Origin: Silicimonas sp. | Lineage (GTDB): Bacteria > Pseudomonadota > Alphaproteobacteria > Rhodobacterales > Rhodobacteraceae | DNA length: 64,000 nucleotides | Reading direction: 5' to 3' | NCBI GenBank assembly: GCA_022826385.1 | Contig: JAJDUZ010000056.1 | Coordinates: forward strand, 1 to 64,000 | Part shown: piece by piece, positions 29,058 through 37,709 of the stretch | Position numbering within the stretch: the first letter of the stretch is position 1 | Layout of the letters: every line of letters starts with the position of its first letter | Notes under the pieces: model-generated | What the model was told of the DNA's origin: nothing | Seen by the model: only the letters and a program-made list of their open reading frames with translations | The model's database searches: none | Translations under genes and position numbers: made by a program

Positions 29058-30189
29058 AGCGCTGCTCGATACGTTCATCAATGCCAACATTCTGTTTTGC
29101 GTCGCTTTTGTACTTTGGTACGTGGTGCGCGAGGTGATGAGCCGGACGGGGCTCAAACACGCATACGGCACGCAATTGCGCCTTCTGAACACCATCTTCC
29201 TGGTGATCGTGGCCGCGCCTTTCATCGCGCTGGCCTTCACCACGCTGCAAAGTTCGGGCGTGGCCAAGGGCGTTTCGCTCAACCTTTCGGACATGGTTGT
29301 GGCTTATTACCTGAACGGCGGGTTCGAGATGAAAGCCTCGGAGTTCGAAGGGCTGGTACTGGCGCGCGACACGTTCATGCTAAACGTTCTGAATGGCGCT
29401 GGTTTCCTGGCCCAAGCCGCCATCATCGCCTTCGTGGTGGGCTTTGCCCTTGGCATGGTGCGGCTGGTCTATTCGATGTTCTGTCTCTATCGGATCGTCG
29501 CGAGCAGCTATGGGTGGCGGGCGTTCGGGCGTGTCCACATCAGGCTGTCGGACCGGACGCTTGTGCCGTTTTCAACCCGGGGACTGCGTAACTACTACGT
29601 GGTGATTCCCTCGCACATGCTGGGGACAAGTGACGAGCTGCGCGTGTCTCTGGCACATGAGTTCCAGCATATTCGCCAAGGCGATCTGGAATGGGAGATC
29701 CTGCTGGAAGCCCTGAAACCGGTCTTCTTCCTGAACCCGGCCTATCACGCGTGGAAACGTCATGTCGAAGACCTGCGCGAATTCAATTGCGACAGTGCGG
29801 TTCTGTCGAAAGGCCGGATCGACGTGCGCGCCTATTGCGACACGCTGCTGTCGGTTTGCCAGAAGACGCTACGGCGCGACCGGGCATTCGTGATCGCGGT
29901 GCCGAAAGTGACGCTGGTCACGGCCGACCGGACGGCGCTGCGCGATGGCAAGATGAGCTTCCTTGAACATCGCATCCGCTCCGTGCTGGATGCACGCCGC
30001 TTGCGCTTTGAACGTCTGGTGTTTGCCTCGGTCGCCGTGCCGATGGTGGCCGCGCTGACGCTGACGACTCTGGCGATCCAGCGCCCCGGCGACTGGAGCC
30101 ATGACCGGTTGATGCTGTCGACCGTGGTTAATCTGGAGCGGCTGGACGAGATCAACCGGCTGTCGACCTTTGGGCGCATCCGGAACTGA
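29044..30189 (+). CDS. M56 family (BlaR1-like) membrane metallopeptidase without an obvious penicillin-sensor domain
   Basis: HEFQHIRQGDLEWE (HExxH) and REFNCDSAVL; N-terminal hydrophobic segments; about 130 aa after the peptidase core. Confidence 0.87.
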   Translation: MIAGEALLDTFINANILFCVAFVLWYVVREVMSRTGLKHAYGTQLRLLNTIFLVIVAAPFIALAFTTLQSSGVAKGVSLNLSDMVVAYYLNGGFEMKASEFEGLVLARDTFMLNVLNGAGFLAQAAIIAFVVGFALGMVRLVYSMFCLYRIVASSYGWRAFGRVHIRLSDRTLVPFSTRGLRNYYVVIPSHMLGTSDELRVSLAHEFQHIRQGDLEWEILLEALKPVFFLNPAYHAWKRHVEDLREFNCDSAVLSKGRIDVRAYCDTLLSVCQKTLRRDRAFVIAVPKVTLVTADRTALRDGKMSFLEHRIRSVLDARRLRFERLVFASVAVPMVAALTLTTLAIQRPGDWSHDRLMLSTVVNLERLDEINRLSTFGRIRN

Positions 30190-30198
30190 GCGCTGACG

Positions 30199-31527
30199 TC
30201 AAAACTCGCGCCCAGCCCGGCGCGCGCCCCAGGCCAGTCGCAGATTGGCCCCGACGCTGGCGATAGGCTTGGGCGGCAGACGTTTCGCAACGGCCCCGCG
30301 CATCCGGTCCAGCGCCGGCGATCCCTGCCCCGTCGCAAGATCTGCGGCCAGCATCCCCGCCAAAGTGCCGCGCGTCGTGCCAAGGCCGTTCTGGCAGCAG
30401 GCGGTAAAGAGACCTTCGTCCACCTCGTCGACCAATTGCACCCCGTTCAGCGAGAGGCACAGGCGACCGCCCCAGCGGTGCTCCATCTCGACCCCGTCCA
30501 ACATCGGAAACCGGGCCTGAAAGGAACGATCGTGGTCGCGCCCGACGCGGGCAATGCGGGCGTCGCTTACCTCCAGCGACGGGTCGAAGGTGAACCGGTT
30601 GCGGATCACGATGCGGTCACCGCCGACGCCGCTGACGCGCCGCACGGTCGTCCCTTGCGGATCAGCGGGCAGCACACCCCAGTTCGGTTGCCCTCCAAGC
30701 CGCGCGATTTCGTCTGACGTCAAAGCGCGGGTCATCGAGGCATAGGTGAACACATGCATCAACCGGCCTTGCGCGAACCCGAAACTGTTCAGATGACCAT
30801 TCACGGCAAGGATGACGCGCGACGCGGTGATTTGCCCCTTGGGTGTCGTGGCCACCCAATCGCCATGTCGTTCCAGCTTCGTCACTGGGCTGTCCTCGTG
30901 CAGAACCACCCGGTTCGAACGCAGCCCCTCCGCAACACCGCGCACGAACATTGCCGGCTGGATGGTCGCGGCCCCCGGCGTGAAGAGCCCACTGGTGTAG
31001 AAGGACGTTCCCGTCAGCGCCTGCATCGCGCGCGCGTCCATCACCTCGTAGGGTTCGCCAAGTGCCGCCAGATGGCGCGCGTACCCGGCGTTGATCTTGG
31101 CACCCTTCGCCGTCGCGGCGGCGTTGATCTTGCCCGTCCGGCGAAACGCCTCGTCCGGCAGACCGAAAGCGCGGACCATATCCTCGGCAAAGGCGATGGC
31201 CATGCGGTTGTCTTCGGTCTGCGCCCGATCCCGTTCGAGCGATCCGCTATAGCTGTCAGAGGCAAGATCATGCGGCAGGTCGATCATGAAGCCCGAGTTG
31301 CGCCCCGCCGGCCCCTCGCCCACGCGGGTTGCGTCCAACAAGGTGATCCGATCTCCCGGACAGGTCTGTGACAGGCGCCGGGCCGCTGCCAGCCCCGCGA
31401 AGCCCGCCCCGATGATCAGCCAGTCGGTCGTGGCCGTCCCCTCAAGCCGGGTCGGTGGCGCCGCCTGCGGCAGAAGCCGGTTCCACGCCGCCGGTCCCGG
31501 GTCGCGGGGAAGGCGCGAGACCTCCAT
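30199..31527 (-). CDS. FAD-dependent oxidoreductase (DAO family, gamma-glutamylputrescine oxidase-like)
   Basis: DWLIIGAGFAGLAAARRL dinucleotide-binding motif; DAO family layout; FTACCQNGLGTTRGTLAGMLAADL. Confidence 0.88.
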   Translation of the reverse strand: MEVSRLPRDPGPAAWNRLLPQAAPPTRLEGTATTDWLIIGAGFAGLAAARRLSQTCPGDRITLLDATRVGEGPAGRNSGFMIDLPHDLASDSYSGSLERDRAQTEDNRMAIAFAEDMVRAFGLPDEAFRRTGKINAAATAKGAKINAGYARHLAALGEPYEVMDARAMQALTGTSFYTSGLFTPGAATIQPAMFVRGVAEGLRSNRVVLHEDSPVTKLERHGDWVATTPKGQITASRVILAVNGHLNSFGFAQGRLMHVFTYASMTRALTSDEIARLGGQPNWGVLPADPQGTTVRRVSGVGGDRIVIRNRFTFDPSLEVSDARIARVGRDHDRSFQARFPMLDGVEMEHRWGGRLCLSLNGVQLVDEVDEGLFTACCQNGLGTTRGTLAGMLAADLATGQGSPALDRMRGAVAKRLPPKPIASVGANLRLAWGARRAGREF

Positions 31528-33077
31528 CAGTGCTCCTGGTTGAGCGCGTCGGCCGCCGGGATCTCGCGCTCGCGGCGCGCGATATAGTCACGAAGCGCCT
31601 CGTCCTTGGCCGGATCAAGATAGGGCAGCTCGTAATCGGCCAGCATGGCCTTGGCTTCGGTCAATGCACGTTCGGTTGTTTCGACCGCGCCTTCCGCCTG
31701 CCATTGCTCGATTGAGGAATTGTCGAACAGTTCCGGCATGAAGAACGCCCGCTGGAAGTTCTCAAGCGTGTGCGGATGACCAAGATAGTGCCCCCCCGGC
31801 CCGACATCCGAAACCGCTTCAAGCGCCGCGTCGAAATCATCCCAGCGTATGCCCTCGGCCATGCGATAGGCCATTGCGCATTGTTCGGCGTCGACAAGGA
31901 ACTTGGCGATGGAACAGTGCATCCCCGCCTCGTTCCAGCCCGCCGAGTGCCAGATGTAATTCGCGCCAGCCATCACGACCGCTTGCAGCGTGGTGGCACT
32001 TTCATAGCCTGCCTGCGCGTCAAAGGTCTTAGCCCCGCCAAGCGTGTTCGAGGTGCGCCATGGCACGCCATAATGCCGGGCCATCTGCCCGATCATGAAG
32101 TTCATCAGGCTGATTTCGGGGGTGCCTGCCATCGGGGCGCCGGACTTCATCGACACGGTCGAAAGGTAGTGACCATAGATCGCCGGGCAGCCTTTGCGGA
32201 TCACTTGCGTATAGGCGAGCGCCGAAAGCGCTTCGGCGTTCAATTGCGCGACGGTTGGCGCGACCGAGGCCGGCGTGTTGGCACCGCCAAGCACGAAGGG
32301 CGAGCAAAGCACCGGCTGGTTCGCCCGGCAAAAGGCCCGCATCGCGCCCAGCATGGTTTCGTCCCAGACCAGCGGCGAGTTGCCGTTGCAATTGCCAGTG
32401 ACCACGGCGTGCTGCTCCATGAACTCGGCCCCGAAGAGAAGCGCGCACATCTCGATCACGTCTTCGGCGTTTTTAGGACTGGTGGTCATGCCCATGAACG
32501 TCTTGTCGGAATGCCGGATCGACGAATAGGTGATCCGAAGGTGCCGGTGGCTGATCGGGTGATCCATCGGCTCGACGATGTGATGCGCGCTGGAATGCAT
32601 CGCGGGCAGCATGTGGCTGAGCTTGTGGAAGGTGGCGAGATCGTCGAGCGTCGGCGCGCGGCGCTGGTCTTCGAGATCGCGCAGATAGGGCGCGCCGGTC
32701 ATCGGCACGAACATGGAATAGTTGTTTCCGAACGGCAGGTTATGGGCCGGGTTCCGCGCGTGATAGGTGAAGCTTTCGGGGATGGTCGAGATCAGCGCGC
32801 GCACATGGTGCCGGTCAAGATAGACCCGCTCGCCGTCGACCTTGGCGCCAGCCTTTTTCCAGTCGGCCAGCGCGATCTCGTCCCGGAAGACGACACCCAC
32901 GTTTTCGAGGATATGCATCGAGGCCGCATCGATCCGCTCGATCTGTTCGGCGTCCATCGGTTCGGTCAGCGGCAGACGGCGCTTGAGTGCTGGCAGCATG
33001 GTGATGTCGCGGGCCTGCCGGTGGGCCTTGCGCGCGCCCCGGCCCCGCCGGGTTTTGCCGACGGCTTCGACGCTCAT
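31527..33077 (-). CDS. Trimethylamine methyltransferase (MttB) superfamily protein, non-pyrrolysine type
   Basis: Full-length 516-aa MttB-like ORF with no internal stop; MPLLT-like N-terminus, GGANTPASVAPTVAQLNAEALSALAYTQVIRKGCPAIYG, SATTLQAVVMAGANYIWHSAGW. Confidence 0.88.
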   Translation of the reverse strand: MSVEAVGKTRRGRGARKAHRQARDITMLPALKRRLPLTEPMDAEQIERIDAASMHILENVGVVFRDEIALADWKKAGAKVDGERVYLDRHHVRALISTIPESFTYHARNPAHNLPFGNNYSMFVPMTGAPYLRDLEDQRRAPTLDDLATFHKLSHMLPAMHSSAHHIVEPMDHPISHRHLRITYSSIRHSDKTFMGMTTSPKNAEDVIEMCALLFGAEFMEQHAVVTGNCNGNSPLVWDETMLGAMRAFCRANQPVLCSPFVLGGANTPASVAPTVAQLNAEALSALAYTQVIRKGCPAIYGHYLSTVSMKSGAPMAGTPEISLMNFMIGQMARHYGVPWRTSNTLGGAKTFDAQAGYESATTLQAVVMAGANYIWHSAGWNEAGMHCSIAKFLVDAEQCAMAYRMAEGIRWDDFDAALEAVSDVGPGGHYLGHPHTLENFQRAFFMPELFDNSSIEQWQAEGAVETTERALTEAKAMLADYELPYLDPAKDEALRDYIARREREIPAADALNQEH

Positions 33078-33121
33078 GTGCAGACATCCACGGTTTTGCG
33101 CCGCGCAGGGCGCGTCGCGCC

Positions 33122-33140
33122 GCGGGGGCTTTGCCCCCGC
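33122..33140. repeat. Intergenic GC-rich hairpin, possible Rhodobacteraceae repetitive element
   Basis: GCGGGGGC-ttt-GCCCCCGC followed by acccccaaagtattttcaaacagg. Confidence 0.6.
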
Positions 33141-33174
33141 ACCCCCAAAGTATTTTCAAACAGGCGAAGGACCA

Positions 33175-34650
33175 TCAGAGGCGCTCCGTATCGGCGGGAT
33201 CGGTGAGATCGATCCAGATAGTTTTCGTCTCGGTGTATTGATCATGGGCGTGGACGCCGTTGTCGCGCCCCCCGAAGCCCGAGTGTTTGTAGCCGCCAAA
33301 TGGTGTGGCCGCGTCACCTTCGCCGTAGCAGTTGACGGTCACCGTGCCGGCGCGGATGTCTTTCGCGGCGCGGTGAGCCGTGCGGATGTTCGACGTGAAG
33401 ACACTGGCCGCAAGGCCGTAATCGGTGTCGTTTGCCAACGCCAGCGCCAGATCGGTCGATGCGACTTCGAGCACGGCAAGGATGGGACCGAAAACCTCGT
33501 CCTTGGCAAGCGGATCGTCCGGTGCCACCTCGTAAACCTTGGGCGAGATGAACGGTCCGTCGGGCGCATCATCCCCTTTCAGATAGCCGGTCACCTTGTC
33601 CAGATGCGCCGCGCTGACGATTGCGCCAATATGGTTTCCGGGATCAAGCGGGTCACCGGTTTTCCAGTCCCGCAGCCGCGCTTCGATCCGCTCCATCAAC
33701 GGTGCCTTCACCGCCTTGTGGACGATCAACCGCGACGCGGCGGAACAGTTCTGACCGGCATTCCAGAAGGCAGCGTTGACCACATGTTCGGCCACGTGGT
33801 CGAGGTTTTCGGCGTCTTCCAGCACGATGGCCGGGTTCTTGCCACCGCATTCCAGAACGACTTTCTTCAGGTTGCTTTCGGCCGCATAGGTCAGGAACCG
33901 CCGCCCGGTCTCGGTCGAGCCGGTGAAGCTGACCATGTCGACGCCCATGTGCCGCCCAAGAGGCTCGCCAACCGACGGGCCGTCGCCCGGCAGCACCTGC
34001 AGGACACCGTTCGGCACACCGGCTTCGCGCGCAAGCTCCGCGAGTTTCAGCGCGGTCATCGACGTTTCCTCCGCCGGTTTCACGATCACCGAGCACCCGG
34101 CCGCCAGCGCCGGACCGATCTTCCACGCCAGCATCAGAAGCGGGAAGTTCCACGGCAGAATGGCGGCCACGACGCCGACAGGTTCGCGCACGATCATCGA
34201 GAGCGCGTCATCGCCCGCAGGCCCGGTCTGGTCATAGAGCTTGTCGACCGCCTCGGCATGCCACTTGATCGTATGAATGGCCTCGGGCAGATCGATCGTT
34301 TCGCAATCCCGGATCGGCTTGCCGCTTTCGAGGCTCTCCATCACCGCAAGATCGCGACGGTTGCGGGTCATCAGCTTGCAGAGGCGGATCAGCACATCCT
34401 TGCGGTCCGAGGGATGCGCTTTGGACCAGCCTCCTTGCTCGAACGCCTCGCGGGCCTTTGCCACGGCAAGATCGACATCCGCGGCACTTGCCGTCCGGAT
34501 CGTTGCCAGCGTTTCGCCGGTGGCGGGGTTCAGTGTGGGCATATCGGCCCCCTCGCCCGGTCGAAACTTGCCATCGATGAAAGGCGCGGCGGGCAGGTCA
34601 AGCGCGGCAGCAATGGCGGCATATTCGGCGCGGGTCAGAAGATCGGTCAT
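33175..34650 (-). CDS. Aldehyde dehydrogenase family protein
   Basis: NFPLLMLAWKIGPALAAGCSVIVKPAEETS, VVLECGGKNPAIVLEDA, NAGQNCSAASRLIV. Confidence 0.94.
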   Translation of the reverse strand: MTDLLTRAEYAAIAAALDLPAAPFIDGKFRPGEGADMPTLNPATGETLATIRTASAADVDLAVAKAREAFEQGGWSKAHPSDRKDVLIRLCKLMTRNRRDLAVMESLESGKPIRDCETIDLPEAIHTIKWHAEAVDKLYDQTGPAGDDALSMIVREPVGVVAAILPWNFPLLMLAWKIGPALAAGCSVIVKPAEETSMTALKLAELAREAGVPNGVLQVLPGDGPSVGEPLGRHMGVDMVSFTGSTETGRRFLTYAAESNLKKVVLECGGKNPAIVLEDAENLDHVAEHVVNAAFWNAGQNCSAASRLIVHKAVKAPLMERIEARLRDWKTGDPLDPGNHIGAIVSAAHLDKVTGYLKGDDAPDGPFISPKVYEVAPDDPLAKDEVFGPILAVLEVASTDLALALANDTDYGLAASVFTSNIRTAHRAAKDIRAGTVTVNCYGEGDAATPFGGYKHSGFGGRDNGVHAHDQYTETKTIWIDLTDPADTERL

Positions 34651-35555
34651 GCGGGCGCTCCTTCGATGGCGGCCAAGGTTCGGGTCATCGTGCGGATCAC
34701 CTCCTCGAGCTCGCGCTTGTCGTCCTTGTTCAAGGGTTGCAGAGGCTTGCGTGGCGGTCCGGCATCGATCCCGCGCATGGTCAGCCCGTGCTTGATGCAC
34801 TGGATGAACTTGCCCCCCTGCTCGAGCACACGCATCAGCGGCAGCATGGCCGACATGATGGCGCGCCCGCGCGTGAAGTCGCCGTCCAACGCGCAGGCAC
34901 GGTAGAGCGCGATATGGGCTTCGGGCGCAAAGTTCGAGCCTGCGCAAACCCAACTGCGCGCGCCCCAGGCAAAGAACTCCAGCGCTTGGTCGTCCATCCC
35001 GCAGGACAAGGCGATATGCGGATAGTCGCGCGCCAGCATATGCAACCGGTTCGGATCGCCCGAGCTTTCCTTGATCGCGCAGAAATTGGGCGAGCGTCCC
35101 AACCGGTCGAGACAGTCTTCGTCCATGTTAACGCTCATCCGGCCCGGATAGTTATAGAGCATGATCGGCAGGTTCGCGGCCCGGTCGATGGCAAGCGCGT
35201 GCAGCGCGATCTCGCGGCCGGTCGGATAGGCATAGGGCGGCGTTGCGACCAGCAGGGCGTCGGCCCCCGCCTTCACGGCGGCTTCGGCATACATCACGCT
35301 GTCTTCGGTGCGCATCGCCCCTGTCCCGACGATCATCGGCGCACGGCCCGCGATCAGGTCGCGGACGCGGGTCATCATCTCGATCCGCTCCTCGGGCGAT
35401 TGGGCATAGTATTCGCCCGTGGTCCCGGCCACGATCAGCCCGTGCACGCCAGCGCCAATCAGGTGGTCGACCGTTTCGGCCAGCGCCGCCTCGTTCAGCG
35501 AGAAGTCCGCATGATAGGGCGTGACGAGCGGTGTGTAGATGCCCTCAAAGCGCAT
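34647..35555 (-). CDS. Dihydrodipicolinate synthase (DapA) family lyase/deaminase
   Basis: GIYTPLVTPYHADFSLN, GLIVAGTTGEYY, LYNYPGRMSVNM, FCAIKESSGDPNRL (Schiff-base lysine). Confidence 0.9.
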   Translation of the reverse strand: MRFEGIYTPLVTPYHADFSLNEAALAETVDHLIGAGVHGLIVAGTTGEYYAQSPEERIEMMTRVRDLIAGRAPMIVGTGAMRTEDSVMYAEAAVKAGADALLVATPPYAYPTGREIALHALAIDRAANLPIMLYNYPGRMSVNMDEDCLDRLGRSPNFCAIKESSGDPNRLHMLARDYPHIALSCGMDDQALEFFAWGARSWVCAGSNFAPEAHIALYRACALDGDFTRGRAIMSAMLPLMRVLEQGGKFIQCIKHGLTMRGIDAGPPRKPLQPLNKDDKRELEEVIRTMTRTLAAIEGAPA

Positions 35556-36240
35556 GGGCCATATCCTTTGCATCGAAGGGGAGTGGATCGGGGCGGACGA
35601 AACGCTCGATCCGGTCGCGCGAGAGATCCCAATGCTGCAGCGTCAGATCGACAGCGGTCGCGGGCACCTGCTTGTGGATGGCCGCGATCATCGCGTCGTG
35701 TTGGTGAGCGGCTTGCGCGATCAGGTCGCGATCCGTGGGAACACTGGGCTGATAGAAGGTTCGGCCAAGGCGTGTGTGGTCGATCAGCAGGCGATCGAGT
35801 GCCGCGCTGAGATACGGGTTCCGCGCCATGTCACCGATACAGGCGTGAAAGTCGTGGTTCGCCAGTGCCGCATCAGCCGGAGCGCCCGCTTCGATGGCTT
35901 TGCGGAAACGTTGCTGGACGTCTTTCAGGTCGTCGACTTCCGAGGCGCGGCGGTTCTCGGCGGCAAGGCGTGCGATGGCCGCATAGACCATCGGGGCCGT
36001 TTGGAAAAACGTCCGCAGAACAGCGATGTCCATCGATGCGACCTTGGCGCCTCGGTTCGAGGCGATCTGCACATAGCCCTCGCCCGCGAGACGTTGCAGG
36101 ATTTCCCGAAGCGGTGTGCGCGACAGCCCGTATTCCGCCGAAAGCGTGACCTCGTCCAGATCCGCCCCCGGCTCCAGCGCCAGTGTCAGGATGCGTCGCT
36201 TGAGGTCGCGAAAGCCGTCTTCCTTGGTTGTCTTGGGCAT
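35545..36240 (-). CDS. GntR family transcriptional regulator (FCD-type)
   Basis: LDEVTLSAEYGLSRTPLREILQRLAGEGYVQIASNRGAKVA winged HTH; FCD-like C-terminus. Confidence 0.9.
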   Translation of the reverse strand: MPKTTKEDGFRDLKRRILTLALEPGADLDEVTLSAEYGLSRTPLREILQRLAGEGYVQIASNRGAKVASMDIAVLRTFFQTAPMVYAAIARLAAENRRASEVDDLKDVQQRFRKAIEAGAPADAALANHDFHACIGDMARNPYLSAALDRLLIDHTRLGRTFYQPSVPTDRDLIAQAAHQHDAMIAAIHKQVPATAVDLTLQHWDLSRDRIERFVRPDPLPFDAKDMAHAL

Positions 36241-36253
36241 TTGCGTCCTCCTT

Positions 36254-36281
36254 ACAAATTTTTGTGCACAATATGTATACA
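36254..36281. promoter_or_regulatory. Cluster of overlapping dyads upstream of GntR operon (candidate operator)
   Basis: ACAAATTTTTGT (36254-36265), TTGTGCACAA (36262-36271), TGTATACA (36274-36281). Confidence 0.55.
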
Positions 36282-36323
36282 AAAGGCAAGTCCGTTTGGA
36301 TTGAAACCGCGCGCGCCCCGCTT

Positions 36324-37670
36324 ATGTCGCCAAGGGTGACTGACACGCTCAAACACTCCCGCCCGATCCCGGTGCCTGCCGGACGCCTGACCCGTATCTC
36401 GCGCATGGGGGGACTGGCCGCGGGCGTCGCCGGAAACATGGCGGTCAACGGGCTGATCCAGTTGGGCAAAGGCGAGCGACCTCAGGCGCGCGACTTGCTG
36501 CTGACACCGGGCAATATCCGCCGCGTTGCCGATGAACTGGCCAAGATGCGCGGCGCGGCGATGAAGGTGGGGCAACTGATCTCGATGGATGCGGGCGAGT
36601 TGCTGCCGCCCGAACTGGCCGAGATCATGGCGCGGCTTCGGGCCGACGCCGATTTCATGCCGCCCAAGCACTTGAAGCAGGTGCTGAACGCAGAACTGAG
36701 CACCGGTTGGCTGAGCCGCTTTGCCCGCTTTGATGTCCGCCCCATCGCGGCCGCCTCGATCGGGCAGGTGCATCGGGCGACGCTGAAGGACGGGCGCGAG
36801 GTGGCGCTGAAAGTACAATATCCGGGGATCGCCCGCAGCATTGACAGCGATGTTGCGAATGTCGGGCGGTTGATGAAACTTTCGGGGCTGATGCCGCCCG
36901 GACTGGACCTTGATCCGTTTCTGGACGAAGCGCGCGCGCAACTGCATGACGAAGCGGACTATGTGAAAGAGGCCGCGTATCTGCAGACCTTCCTTGGCCT
37001 GCTCGGCGAAGATGACCGCTTCGCCCTGCCTGCCTTCCTGCCCGAGCTGTCTTCGCCCCGCGTCTTGGCGATGGAGTATGTGGCAAGCGCCCCGATCGAG
37101 AGTGTCGAAAGCGCCGCACAGGGCGTGCGGGATCGCGTTGCACGGGACCTGATCGCACTGACTTTGCGCGAGTTGTTCGACTTCCGCTGGATGCAGACCG
37201 ACCCGAATTTCGCCAACTATCGCTTCCAGCCGGAAAGCGGGCGGATCGTCTTGCTGGACTTCGGCGCGACACGCGCCATCCCCGCAGACATCGCAACGGA
37301 CTATCGCGCCCTGTTCCAAGCCGGGTTGCGTGGCGCGGAAACGGAAGCACTTCTGCAGCCTGCGCTGGCACTTGGGCTTTTGTCCGACGGGATCGAAGAC
37401 CGGCACCGGGACACCATCCTGTCGATGCTGCGGCTGGTCTTCGAGAAGATCACGGAAAGCGAGACCTTCGACTTCGGCACCTCGGACATGTTCGCCCGGT
37501 TGCAGGCCATGGGTGAAGCCATGGCCGACGAGCGCGTGGTGCTGCCGCCCCCGCCGATGGACGTGCTTTACATTCAGCGCAAGTTCGCGGGCATGTTCCT
37601 GCTGGCCACGAAGCTTAGGGCGCGCGTTGATTTGCGCGCCCTTGTCGAAGCTGCGGTGGCGGAAAATTAG
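36324..37670 (+). CDS. ABC1/AarF (UbiB/ADCK-like) atypical kinase family protein
   Basis: AKMRGAAMKVGQLISMD (KxGQ), AAASIGQVHRATLKDGREVALKVQYPGI, DPNFANYRFQPESGRIVLLDFGA. Confidence 0.92.
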   Translation: MSPRVTDTLKHSRPIPVPAGRLTRISRMGGLAAGVAGNMAVNGLIQLGKGERPQARDLLLTPGNIRRVADELAKMRGAAMKVGQLISMDAGELLPPELAEIMARLRADADFMPPKHLKQVLNAELSTGWLSRFARFDVRPIAAASIGQVHRATLKDGREVALKVQYPGIARSIDSDVANVGRLMKLSGLMPPGLDLDPFLDEARAQLHDEADYVKEAAYLQTFLGLLGEDDRFALPAFLPELSSPRVLAMEYVASAPIESVESAAQGVRDRVARDLIALTLRELFDFRWMQTDPNFANYRFQPESGRIVLLDFGATRAIPADIATDYRALFQAGLRGAETEALLQPALALGLLSDGIEDRHRDTILSMLRLVFEKITESETFDFGTSDMFARLQAMGEAMADERVVLPPPPMDVLYIQRKFAGMFLLATKLRARVDLRALVEAAVAEN

Positions 37671-37705
37671 AAATTTTCCGGTCCGATTTCTTTCAAAGAA
37701 ATCGG
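37661..37705. terminator. Tandem stem-loops between convergent ABC1-kinase and fhs genes
   Basis: GGAAAATT-aga-AATTTTCC (37661-37679) and CCGATTTCTTT-c-AAAGAAATCGG (37683-37705). Confidence 0.65.
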
Positions 37706-37709
37706 TTTC

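Noticed and set aside
31527-33077. Pyrrolysine-type MttB
   Set aside because: The ORF is uninterrupted with no in-frame TAG and no pyl genes are visible, so it belongs to the non-Pyl group.
31770-33206. 478-aa plus-strand ORF (and 32842-34905, 687 aa) opposite MttB/ALDH
   Set aside because: Shadow ORFs; the minus-strand products carry unmistakable family motifs and operon overlaps.
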